From the NCBI GenBank assembly GCA_937138955.1, contig CAKZPJ010000823.1, positions 1 through 6,597 on the forward strand: DNA of 6,597 nucleotides, given 5' to 3'. Every line of letters starts with the position of its first letter. Positions within the stretch are counted from its first letter, which is position 1. The position numbers were made by a program, and so were the translations under genes. Source of the stretch: an uncultured Flammeovirgaceae bacterium. Its GTDB lineage: Bacteria; Bacteroidota; Bacteroidia; Cytophagales; Cyclobacteriaceae. The notes under the pieces were generated by a model. It did not search any database and was not told the DNA's origin. It saw nothing but the letters and a program-made list of their open reading frames with translations. Below, piece by piece: positions 1 to 6,597 of the stretch.

Positions 1-736
1 TGCCGGTGTAGGCCTCTACGTTGTCAATGGTTTCTACGAATGCTTGGGGTGATTCTGAGGTACTTTCGTTGGGTAGCAGAAACCCAATAGCTTTAATCTC
101 CGGCTTCTGGTAGTCTAGTAAAACTTTATAGTAGTAATCGGGTACGCTTACTCCATTTTCACCAATCCTTTTAGGGTTGCTTCCAAACACAGGTCCAGTC
201 ACCACATACAGACTTCCACTAGTGACCGCCCAATCACGGACATCTTCCTCCAAATCTTTCCATACCCCTCGATTAAAGGCACGATCCTGCGGACTCATGT
301 TAGACAGGTAAAAACTTTCGCTCATAGCCACTTCCGAAAAACCCATGTCGCCTGCCGGAGCTAAATGACCTCGGTCGTAACCGGAGCGTCGGTAGTCGGT
401 TAAAGAAGCTGACCCAGTACTAACTAGTGGATCTTCCCGAAAATCATCAGTTCGGTCGGCAATATTGGAGCGCACTTCGGCTTCGGTGAGTTCATAAGCA
501 ACCCATTCAGCTTGCTCGTGTTCTTCCACGTAAGAAAGCGAATAGTGTTGATGCTGCACCAATGAGCCATTATGAACGGAAGGCAGATAATTAAACCCCA
601 CGACTTCGGGAGTGGTAGTTTGGTTCTGACGCTTCAGATATATCAACAATAAGATAAGTCCCAGCACGATAAGTGCGGTAATAAATAGGGCACGAACAGT
701 ACTTGAAGAGCGGCGTTTATTAGAGCGATTAGCCAT
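1..736 (-). CDS. Membrane-anchored DNA/RNA non-specific endonuclease (NUC1/Serratia nuclease family), C-terminus outside the window
   Basis: The frame is open from an ATG at 736 to the window edge, giving 245 residues without a stop, so the C-terminus is missing. A basic N-terminus (KRR at residues 7-9) is followed by one hydrophobic segment at about 15-33, which suggests a signal anchor with the catalytic part outside the cytoplasm. The DRGH motif is at 121-124, in DRGHLAPAGDM. By alignment from memory with Serratia nuclease, H124 is the general base, R122 matches Arg87, N155 (in FNRGVW) matches the magnesium-binding Asn119, and E163 matches Glu127. N146 in SNMSPQ is also a family position. 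The family cuts single- and double-stranded DNA and RNA using a divalent metal. The start lies 5 bases after the hydrolase stop, so the gene is probably co-transcribed with hydrolase and secA. The biological role (nutrient scavenging or extracellular DNA turnover) is inference. Confidence 0.9.
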   Translation of the reverse strand, partial: MANRSNKRRSSSTVRALFITALIVLGLILLLIYLKRQNQTTTPEVVGFNYLPSVHNGSLVQHQHYSLSYVEEHEQAEWVAYELTEAEVRSNIADRTDDFREDPLVSTGSASLTDYRRSGYDRGHLAPAGDMGFSEVAMSESFYLSNMSPQDRAFNRGVWKDLEEDVRDWAVTSGSLYVVTGPVFGSNPKRIGENGVSVPDYYYKVLLDYQKPEIKAIGFLLPNESTSESPQAFVETIDNVEAYTG

Positions 737-741
737 TGGTT

Positions 742-1620
742 TTATGAAGGGAGATGTTCTCGGGTATGCTTGAGAATAAACTGAATAATAGACCGAGGGT
801 TAGGCAATCCGTGTACGTGTCCCTCTCCTTTTTTGATGATTACTTTCACCTTGCCATCTAGCTTTTCGTACTGTTCTACCATCAGCTGGGCATTTTCCGA
901 ATAAGGAACCACTTGGTCATCATCGCCCGAAACAACCAGTAGTGGAATTTCATTTTCAACCAACGGTTCCACTTTATCAATTGGGTTCTGGTTATACGCT
1001 TTAGCTTCCTCTTCAGTGAAATTATAGGCTCCCAAACACTTTTGCCAGTCTTCTTTGCTACCCATACCATCTGCTAGTCCGCCAGGCCAACTTTTTATAT
1101 CGCAAACCGGAGCATCTACGTAAATACAGGCAACCTTCTCTGCGTTCTCAGCGGCCCAGTTGAAGACCGATAAACCACCTCGGCTCATTCCTTCCAAAGC
1201 CACCTTATTGGCAAACAAATAGCGAGAGTTAAGCAGTTCGTAAAATTCGTTCCAGAGCTGTACCGCTGCCGGGCTGCCGTAAAGGTCAGCCACATCAATA
1301 TACACTACGTAGAAGCCTCGTTCCAGGAGAGCTAAATCTACTTCCGGACGATGTCCAAAAAAGCGAGCCCGCCAAAGCCAAGGATTACCCTCAGCTGCTT
1401 TATTAGGAACAACTACTCGGCACTGTCGCTCCTGAAACAGAAAAGAATACATAGTATAGCCGTGAAACGAACCCAGCTCCCCAGCAATCAGCCCATCGGG
1501 CACAAAGCGATCCGACTGCTGAATAGGAGTGCATTGTAGCAAAACTATTGACAGCAATAAGACAACAGCACGGCTGAACTGCTTATACTTTAATAATGTA
1601 GACAAATGGCAATTAATCAT
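742..1620 (-). CDS. Exported alpha/beta hydrolase, probable lipoprotein, possible esterase
   Basis: This 292-residue protein has a complete serine-hydrolase triad. The nucleophile elbow is G144-M-S146-R-G148. The acid is probably D235 in GDDDQVVP, and the base H268 in GEGHVHG. The N-terminus has a basic stretch (K11 to R17), a hydrophobic run at about 18-29 and a cysteine at 30 (VLLQC). This looks like a lipoprotein signal, although glutamine before the cysteine is not the classic residue. The block NPWLWRARFFGH at 79-90, followed by the stretch near YVVYIDVADLYG, resembles a group of hydrolases often found with carbohydrate metabolism in Bacteroidota, so a carbohydrate or aryl esterase is a reasonable guess. 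The substrate cannot be read from the sequence. The ATG at 1620 is the only start that keeps the signal region, and it overlaps the end of secA by 8 bases, which suggests translational coupling. No clear ribosome binding site is visible. Confidence 0.85.
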   Translation of the reverse strand: MINCHLSTLLKYKQFSRAVVLLLSIVLLQCTPIQQSDRFVPDGLIAGELGSFHGYTMYSFLFQERQCRVVVPNKAAEGNPWLWRARFFGHRPEVDLALLERGFYVVYIDVADLYGSPAAVQLWNEFYELLNSRYLFANKVALEGMSRGGLSVFNWAAENAEKVACIYVDAPVCDIKSWPGGLADGMGSKEDWQKCLGAYNFTEEEAKAYNQNPIDKVEPLVENEIPLLVVSGDDDQVVPYSENAQLMVEQYEKLDGKVKVIIKKGEGHVHGLPNPRSIIQFILKHTREHLPS

Positions 1621-4600
1621 TCTCTACGATAACGCAACGGTTATTGCGAATATCGTCTTCGACGTTCTTAAATTTTACATCTTTTACGACTCTTCCATCA
1701 CTATATTGTACATTGACTCGCTGATTTCGCCCAGCAATTTTCTGGGTTTTCGCTGGTTGTACCGGTTCTGCTGGGGGGCGATTAGCTGCCGGTTGCCGGC
1801 CACCGGATTGCCGGCCACCGGATTGCCGGCCACCCAATAAAGAACCTGATTCTTCTTTGGAAGCTTTTACTCCCTGCTCTGACTGCTGACGAGTTGGTCG
1901 GCGGGCTTCTTGCATCTCTTCTGGTTGCTGAACGGGAAGATTAGCCTTCATTAAGAAAGAAATTGTTTCTTCATTCACTTTTGCCAGAAATTGCTTAAAG
2001 AGTTCAAAGCCCTCAAACTTATAGATTATGAGCGGATCTTTCTGCTCGTATACCGCATTTTGCACCGACTGCTTTAGATCATCCATTTCTCGCAGATGCT
2101 CCTTCCAGTTTTGGTCAATCAGAGCCAACACAATAGACTTTTCCATTGATTGAACCAAATCTTCACACTCAGTCTCTATACTCTTCTTTAAGTTAGCCGA
2201 TACGGTAAGCTGCATTTTCCCATCGGTGAACGGTACTAAAATGTTTTCTACCGTAGCACCTTTGGTTTCAAATACGTTCTTAATTACCGGGAAAGCTCGT
2301 TGAGCCAACTGCTTATTTTTTCGCTGATAGTTTTCGTAAGCAAAGTCGTACAGTTCATCGGTAAGATTAGCTTCGTTCACGCTAGTAAAGTGATCCTGAT
2401 CAATAGGATGATCGACGCCTAGGGTGCCGAGCACAGTAAGCTTATAGCTTTCGTAATTACCTACTCCTTTAGTACTCATCACAATATCTTCGCAGGTATC
2501 GTAGAGCATATTCATAATATCTAACTGAAGACGTTCGCCGAACAGCGCGTGGCGACGACGTTTGTAAATAACCTCACGCTGCTGATTCATTACGTTATCG
2601 TATTCCAGCAATCGCTTACGGATAGCAAAGTTGTTTTGCTCTACTTTGCTCTGCGCCCGCTCAATAGAGCTGGTTACCATAGAGTGTTGAATTACTTCGC
2701 CCTCTTCCAGTCCCATACGATCCATCAGCTTGGCAATCCGGTCGGAACCGAATAAGCGCATCAGGTTGTCTTCCAAGGAAACGAAAAATTGGGAAGAACC
2801 CGGATCACCCTGCCGACCGGAACGTCCGCGTAGCTGTCGATCTACCCGCCGTGATTCGTGCCGCTCGGTACCAACGATTGCCAGTCCACCCGCTTCTTTA
2901 GATTCAGATGAGAGCTTAATGTCAGTACCCCGCCCGGCCATATTGGTCGCGATGGTTACCGTGCCGGGCTTTCCAGCATTGGTAATTACCTCAGCCTCAC
3001 GTTGGTGCTGCTTAGCGTTAAGCACCTGGTGATCGATTCCTTTCATTTTCAGCATTCGACTCAGTATCTCAGATATTTCTACCGAAGTAGTACCCACAAG
3101 CACTGGACGACCCTTGTCGGTCATCTCTTTAATCTCATCGCCTACTGCGTTAAACTTCTCTCGCACCGTTTTAAAGACTTTATCTTGCCGATCATCCCGA
3201 ACGATGGGTTTATTAGTAGGGATAACCACCACATCTAGCTTGTAGATGTCCATAAACTCGCCCGCTTCCGTTTCAGCCGTACCGGTCATACCGGCCAGTT
3301 TATGGTACATGCGGAAGTAGTTCTGTAGGGTGATTGTCGCGTAGGTTTGCGTAGCCTCTTCTACTTTTACGTTTTCTTTCGCTTCTATTGCTTGGTGCAA
3401 TCCGTCGGAGTAGCGGCGACCGTCCATTACCCGCCCAGTTTGCTCATCCACAATTTTCACCTTGCCATCGGCGATGATATATTCCTGATCCAGCTCAAAC
3501 ATGGCGTAAGCTTTCAGCAACTGGTTCACCGTATGAATTCGCTGCGATTTGACTGAATACTCTTTAATTAGTTCATCTTTCTTCTCCACCTTCTCCTCAT
3601 CCGGCATGGATTCGTCCTTCTCCAGTTGATCAATCTCAGTACCGATATCAGGCATGATAAAGAACTGCGGATCTTCGCCCTGCTTGGTGATCTGCTCCAG
3701 CCCTTTTTCAGTCAGGTTAATATTATTGGTTTTTTCCTCAATGGTAAAGAACAGCGGCTCATCCGCCTCGGGCATGGCTTTCTGATTATCCTGTAAGTAG
3801 AAGTTCTCAGTTTTCTGTAGCACTTGCCGCACCCCAGTTTCACTTAGGTAGCGAATAACTGGTTTGTGCTTAGGCAGTCCCCGGTAGGCTCGGAACAAAG
3901 ACACTCCACCTTCCTGCGTATTACCTTCCTTAATTTTCTTCTTAGCATCTTGCAAAAACTCGTTAACGATCTTTTTCTGCATTTCGTAGAGTTTACCCAC
4001 TCGTGGTTTAAACTCGTAGAACTCATGCTCATCGCCCCTGGGAATTGGTCCCGAGATAATTAGTGGAGTACGGGCTTCGTCAACTAGTACCGAATCTACC
4101 TCATCCACCATGGCAAAATGATGACCGGGTTGTACCATGTCTTCGGGGTCTCGAGCCATATTGTCCCGCAGGGAATCGAAGCCAAACTCATTGTTGGTAC
4201 CGTAGGTAATATCACAAGCGTAAGCCGCTCGTCGTTCATCCGAATTAGGCTGATGACGATCAATACAATCTACCGATAGTTGGTGGAAGCGGAAGAGCGG
4301 GGCCATCCACTCAGCATCACGCTTAGCCAGATAGTCATTCACCGTTACAATATGTACGCCCCGCTTGGCCAGCGCATTTAAGAAAGCGGGTAAAGTAGCC
4401 ACTAAGGTTTTACCTTCTCCGGTTGCCATCTCTGCAATTTTACCCTGGTGCAGTACAATTCCTCCAATTATCTGCACATCGTAGTGCATCATGTCCCAGA
4501 CGATGGGTGTTCCCGCTGCATCCCACTGATGCTCCCAGGTAGCTTGTTCACCTTCTATAACGATATTGGGGTACTTAGCCGCTAGTTGTTTGTCGTAGAG

Positions 4601-5011
4601 CGTAGCAGTTACTACTAATTTCTTATTCTCTTTGAGGCGACGGGCGGTTTCTTTTACCACCGCAAAAGCTAGCGGTAGCACCTCCATCAGTATCTCCTCC
4701 AAACGTTCGTTTCTATCCTCCTCCAGTTGATCAACGCGGGCAAAGACATCTTCTTTCTCCTGCATATCCATGTCGGGCGTATTTTGCACTCGCTGGTTGA
4801 GTTCACCAATCTCTTTATCAATATCGGCCAAACCTTCGTTAATATGCTGGCGCAGCTCTTCTGATTTTGCCCGAAGCTCATCATCGCTAATGGATGCCAG
4901 TTGAGCGAACTCTTGGTTAGTCTGCTCTACTAGCGGCATAATATTTTTAATATCCCGATCTGACTTAGATCCGAATAGTTTAGCTAATCCTTTGGTAAGC
5001 GCATCAATCAT
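1613..5011 (-). CDS. secA: Preprotein translocase ATPase SecA, long Bacteroidota type without the SEC-C zinc motif
   Basis: SecA is the cytoplasmic ATPase that pushes unfolded preproteins through SecYEG. Visible motifs in order are Walker A in MATGEGKT (195-202), the NDYLAKRDAEWM block (225-236), Walker B DEVD (303-306) followed by DEARTPLIISG, DGRRYSDGLHQ (530-540), MTGTAETEA (575-583), TNMAGRGTDIKL (689-700), and the arginine-rich block RGRSGRQGDPGSS (728-740). The helical scaffold and two-helix finger lie at about 960-1010 (WKEHLREMDDLKQSV). At 1132 residues it is about 230 longer than E. coli SecA. Compared from memory, the extra length sits at about 60-107 (charged, probably coiled coil), 126-172, and in the preprotein-binding region at about 325-490. 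The C-terminus keeps a GRN (1094-1096) where GRNDPCPCGSG is expected, but no CxC pair follows. The ATG at 5011 gives the standard family N-terminus. Its TAA overlaps the next gene by 8 bases. Confidence 0.98.
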   Translation of the reverse strand: MIDALTKGLAKLFGSKSDRDIKNIMPLVEQTNQEFAQLASISDDELRAKSEELRQHINEGLADIDKEIGELNQRVQNTPDMDMQEKEDVFARVDQLEEDRNERLEEILMEVLPLAFAVVKETARRLKENKKLVVTATLYDKQLAAKYPNIVIEGEQATWEHQWDAAGTPIVWDMMHYDVQIIGGIVLHQGKIAEMATGEGKTLVATLPAFLNALAKRGVHIVTVNDYLAKRDAEWMAPLFRFHQLSVDCIDRHQPNSDERRAAYACDITYGTNNEFGFDSLRDNMARDPEDMVQPGHHFAMVDEVDSVLVDEARTPLIISGPIPRGDEHEFYEFKPRVGKLYEMQKKIVNEFLQDAKKKIKEGNTQEGGVSLFRAYRGLPKHKPVIRYLSETGVRQVLQKTENFYLQDNQKAMPEADEPLFFTIEEKTNNINLTEKGLEQITKQGEDPQFFIMPDIGTEIDQLEKDESMPDEEKVEKKDELIKEYSVKSQRIHTVNQLLKAYAMFELDQEYIIADGKVKIVDEQTGRVMDGRRYSDGLHQAIEAKENVKVEEATQTYATITLQNYFRMYHKLAGMTGTAETEAGEFMDIYKLDVVVIPTNKPIVRDDRQDKVFKTVREKFNAVGDEIKEMTDKGRPVLVGTTSVEISEILSRMLKMKGIDHQVLNAKQHQREAEVITNAGKPGTVTIATNMAGRGTDIKLSSESKEAGGLAIVGTERHESRRVDRQLRGRSGRQGDPGSSQFFVSLEDNLMRLFGSDRIAKLMDRMGLEEGEVIQHSMVTSSIERAQSKVEQNNFAIRKRLLEYDNVMNQQREVIYKRRRHALFGERLQLDIMNMLYDTCEDIVMSTKGVGNYESYKLTVLGTLGVDHPIDQDHFTSVNEANLTDELYDFAYENYQRKNKQLAQRAFPVIKNVFETKGATVENILVPFTDGKMQLTVSANLKKSIETECEDLVQSMEKSIVLALIDQNWKEHLREMDDLKQSVQNAVYEQKDPLIIYKFEGFELFKQFLAKVNEETISFLMKANLPVQQPEEMQEARRPTRQQSEQGVKASKEESGSLLGGRQSGGRQSGGRQPAANRPPAEPVQPAKTQKIAGRNQRVNVQYSDGRVVKDVKFKNVEDDIRNNRCVIVEND
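1791..1835. repeat. Three 15-base tandem repeats inside the 3' end of secA
   Basis: Three adjacent units read gRttgccggccaccS on the plus strand. The first differs from the second at one position (gg for ga at its start), and the third differs from the second only in its last base. The period is a multiple of three, so on the coding strand they add five residues each, GGRQS, GGRQS and GGRQP, at SecA residues 1060-1074. They lie in a low-complexity linker rich in Q, G, R and P between the catalytic core and the C-terminal tail. Gain or loss of units would keep the frame. Confidence 0.9.
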
Positions 5012-5024
5012 GAACTCTGTATAT

Positions 5025-5046
5025 TCTTTAGTTAAAACTCTTTAGT
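5025..5046 (-). repeat. 8-base direct repeat just upstream of the secA start
   Basis: On the coding strand the octamer ACTAAAGA occurs twice, at 5046-5039 and 5032-5025, 14 bases apart, with the second copy ending 13 bases before the secA ATG. The gap contains no Shine-Dalgarno sequence, and an A-rich leader like this is common in Bacteroidota. The repeat could be a protein binding site or chance in A+T-rich DNA. Confidence 0.3.
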
Positions 5047-5050
5047 ATTC

Positions 5051-5150
5051 AGTCTACGATCTACCGTCCACAGTTGCTAATTAATCCAGATAAAATTTCT
5101 CTATGTAAAGACGCTAATAACTGTAGACTATTGGCTATTGCCTATGGACT
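5051..5150. repeat. Two inverted blocks of degenerate 7-base repeats in the dapF-secA gap, possible stem-loop
   Basis: The 154 bases between dapF and secA (5012-5165) hold no gene. Block 1 (5051-5073) reads as successive heptads TCTACGA, TCTACCG and TCCACAG on the plus strand. Block 2 (5121-5150) reads CTGTAGA, CTATTGG, CTATTGC and CTATGGA, which on the other strand are TCTACAG, CCAATAG, GCAATAG and TCCATAG. The two blocks therefore face each other. In a minus-strand transcript, GUCUACAG (5128-5121) can pair with CUGUGGAC (5073-5066) over 8 bp with one G-U, and the outer ends AGUC and GACU also pair. The spacer is 47 bases. No run of U follows, so this is not a standard intrinsic terminator. 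Confidence 0.5.
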
Positions 5151-5165
5151 AATTATAAACCTCAT

Positions 5166-5951
5166 TTAGACAAAAACAGTGCCCTCAAATACCATAACGG
5201 CGGGGCCTGTCATAAAGACTTGCGTGAAACCTCGGCTTTCTTCACGCTTAAATGCAATCGTTATTCGTCCTCCCTTAGCCTGAACCGTGATAGGGCTTTC
5301 CAGATTATCCGCATGAGCCAACGCTAGCGCAACTGCCGTAATGCCCGTACCCGACGATAGTGTTTCATTTTCTACCCCTCGTTCGTAGATTCGCATCTGA
5401 ACCTGACCGTTTGTTGTTTGAGTGAAGTTAGCGTTGGTACCTTTAGGCATAAAACGATTATCGTAGCGCAGCTTTTTTCCTTCGATCATCACATTGTAGT
5501 CTGACAGTAACTGTTCTTCGGGCAAAACTCTGACAAAATGTCGGGTTCCGGTATCTAGAAAGTACCCATCGTCGTAGGTATCTACCTGAAAAACATCCGA
5601 TAGGTTGATAGTCACCTGCTCTCCTTCTATTGCAGCCGTATGCACGCCATCGTGGGCTTGAAAGGTAGTCTCTTCGCTAATGATCCCTAAACGATTTGCT
5701 AAGTGTACTGCACAGCGAGCACCATTGCCACACATGGCCACCGAACCATCAGCGTTATGGTAGACCATTTCAAAGTCATAGGTAGGATGCGCGTTCAATA
5801 AGATGATTCCGTCGCCCCCTACTCCAAACCTACGATCGCACAAGCGAGAAATAAGCGCAGTATCTTCACTCGGAAACAATAGTTTCCGATTATCAAACAT
5901 TAAGAAATCATTTCCGGCTCCTTGGTACTTGTAAAAATGAAGCGAATTCAT
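5166..5951 (-). CDS. dapF: Diaminopimelate epimerase, with serine at the second catalytic cysteine position
   Basis: DapF interconverts LL- and meso-diaminopimelate, the precursor of lysine and the cross-linking residue of peptidoglycan, in the cytoplasm. The 261-residue protein shows the family blocks in order: YQGAGNDFLMFDNR (9-22), RRFGVGGDGIILL (40-52), MCGNGARC (73-80) with the first catalytic cysteine C74, KGTNANFTQ (170-178), and YERGVENETLSSGTG (189-203). In characterised DapF enzymes the residue just before this GTG/GSG is the second catalytic cysteine. Here it is S200, coded TCG. The histidine motif reads TGTRH (134-138), where a proline before the histidine is more usual. All other blocks are intact and the frame is open, so it looks like a maintained protein. 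Whether it is a full epimerase is uncertain. The ATG at 5951 gives the normal family N-terminus. secA lies 154 bases downstream on the same strand. Confidence 0.93.
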   Translation of the reverse strand: MNSLHFYKYQGAGNDFLMFDNRKLLFPSEDTALISRLCDRRFGVGGDGIILLNAHPTYDFEMVYHNADGSVAMCGNGARCAVHLANRLGIISEETTFQAHDGVHTAAIEGEQVTINLSDVFQVDTYDDGYFLDTGTRHFVRVLPEEQLLSDYNVMIEGKKLRYDNRFMPKGTNANFTQTTNGQVQMRIYERGVENETLSSGTGITAVALALAHADNLESPITVQAKGGRITIAFKREESRGFTQVFMTGPAVMVFEGTVFV

Positions 5952-6265
5952 GCAACAATAATTAAAGCACCAAGATACAAAAATTACCTACGGCTAATAA
6001 GGTAGGCTAAGAAATTTGGAATTAAGCAGCAGGTAGAGGATAAGACAAAGCTACCTTAGCGACTGAGCATAAAGGACGTTGTAGGCTCGATCATATTTTA
6101 AAAGCGACTATGGAACCTGGCAGGGAATGCTCTGCGAATTCCAGCATATCAGGCGGAAAACCAAGGAATTCGTTCTCACTCATACGGGGATAGGGGGCAC
6201 TTCTATTACTAAGTTACTCTGTCATTAGTCAGATACGAATATGCTTCTAAGTACAATCAAGAAAG
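5952..6265. other. 314-base gap upstream of dapF without a convincing gene
   Basis: I find no recognisable gene here. The part next to dapF is A+T-rich and should hold its promoter and leader. GGTAG/CTACC elements occur four times in about 70 bases (near 5987, 6001, 6032 and 6051), two pairs of which are inverted. An 8-base inverted repeat CGAATTCC / GGAATTCG lies at 6135-6142 and 6165-6172 with a 22-base spacer. The left end of the adjacent insertion sequence should lie somewhere in the right part of this gap, but its terminal repeat cannot be identified because the other end is outside the window. Confidence 0.6.
5978..5986 (-). promoter_or_regulatory. Possible Bacteroidota-type -7 box upstream of dapF
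   Basis: On the minus strand TAATTTTTG lies 27 bases before the dapF ATG and resembles the Bacteroidota -7 consensus TAnnTTTG. An overlapping alternative, TATCTTGG, follows immediately. A matching TTG at about -33 is not evident, so the assignment is weak. Confidence 0.2.
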
Positions 6266-6597
6266 TTATGTTGGATGTGCTCCGATAACTGATAGTATTT
6301 TATCTAGAAAGGCACGATACTTTTCAAAGAATTCATAAGAGGCTTTCACTAACTTCTCCACGGAGACGAACAGTTCACAATTGGGTTACCTCTCGGCGGA
6401 AATGCCGCCAGAGCATCTCTATGGGGTTAAGCCAAGGACTGTAAGTAGGCAAGTATAGTAGGTTCAGTCTTCCAGCGGCCACTCGTACTATTTCTTCCAC
6501 CTTACCACCACTATGCGTATCAGCATTATCCCAAGCTACATACACTGTCTTGGTAGGATGCTTCTCTAATAGCTTGTTCAATAGTTCAGCAATTTGC
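6266..6597 (-). pseudogene. IS630-family transposase, C-terminal part, with a one-base frameshift; N-terminus outside the window
   Basis: The frame is open from the right edge for 73 residues and stops at TGA 6377-6375. It contains VAWDNADTH, with the second catalytic Asp, and LLYLPTYSPWLNPIEMLWRHFRREVT, shown here as the blocks LLYLPTYSPWL and NPIEMLWRHFRREVT, with the catalytic Glu. This is the DDE signature of the IS630/Tc1/mariner group, with about 36 residues between Asp and Glu by my count. After EVT the other frame continues as a typical C-terminus, CELFVSVEKLVKASYEFF then EKYRAFLDKILSVIGAHPT, ending at TAA 6268-6266. Reading CAAT at 6383-6380 as CAT would restore the expected EVTHCELF, so one base appears to have been inserted. 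The product from the main frame lacks about 38 C-terminal residues. Activity is doubtful but not excluded, as the catalytic residues in view remain. A sequencing error is the main alternative. Confidence 0.8.
6266..6597 (-). mobile_element. Left part of an IS630-family insertion sequence, boundary undetermined
   Basis: The transposase remnant defines an insertion sequence that continues past the right edge. The minimum extent inside the window ends at the shifted-frame stop. The true end probably lies a few tens of bases further left, but no terminal inverted repeat or duplicated TA target can be assigned with only one end visible. The element points towards dapF. Confidence 0.65.

Noticed and set aside
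1529..1840. 103-residue plus-strand frame opposite the secA 3' end
   Set aside because: It is the antisense shadow of secA and the hydrolase; its C-terminal LPATG-like repeats come only from the 15-base tandem repeat and are not a real sortase signal.
4687..4884. Small minus-strand frames inside secA (also at 3844-4032 and 882-1070)
   Set aside because: They lie fully within strong coding sequence in another frame, show no family motifs, and have biased composition expected of shadow frames.
5051..5150. CRISPR array or intrinsic terminator in the dapF-secA gap
   Set aside because: The units are only 7 bases, degenerate and without spacers, and the possible stem is not followed by a U-run.
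6091..6183. 30-residue minus-strand reading frame starting MSENEFLGFPPDM
   Set aside because: It is short, has no ribosome binding site, matches no family I recognise, and lies in the gap next to an insertion sequence. It could be a remnant, but coding cannot be supported.
6375..6390. Programmed ribosomal frameshift in the transposase
   Set aside because: No slippery heptamer such as A-AAA-AAG or run of identical bases is present at the junction; a single inserted base is the simpler reading.

Overview
The window looks like ordinary chromosome from a member of the Bacteroidota, probably a Cytophagales-type bacterium. Three things suggest this. SecA is very long (1132 residues) and carries the extra N-terminal and preprotein-binding-domain insertions typical of that phylum. 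The DapF motifs read in the Bacteroidota style (YERGVENETL). No start codon has a clear Shine-Dalgarno sequence, and the gene gaps are A+T-rich. The genus cannot be fixed from this sequence.

All recognisable genes lie on the minus strand, so transcription runs from high to low coordinates. In that order they are: the C-terminal end of an IS630-type transposase with a frameshift near its end (6597 to 6266); a 314-base gap without a convincing gene; dapF, diaminopimelate epimerase (5951 to 5166); a 154-base gap with two inverted blocks of degenerate 7-base repeats; secA (5011 to 1613); an exported, probably lipid-anchored alpha/beta hydrolase that starts inside the secA stop region (1620 to 742); and, 5 bases further on, a membrane-anchored DNA/RNA non-specific endonuclease that runs off the left edge (736 to 1).

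secA, the hydrolase and the nuclease are packed tightly enough to be one transcription unit, with dapF possibly upstream in the same unit. The functional link is loose: SecA drives export, and the two downstream products both carry N-terminal export or membrane signals. DapF makes the meso-diaminopimelate used in peptidoglycan and lysine synthesis.

I see no convincing new multi-gene system. The most notable points are a DapF in which the second catalytic cysteine position reads serine, a SecA tail that lacks the usual zinc-binding cysteine motif and contains a 15-base in-frame tandem repeat, the one-base frameshift in the transposase, and the inverted heptad repeats between dapF and secA.
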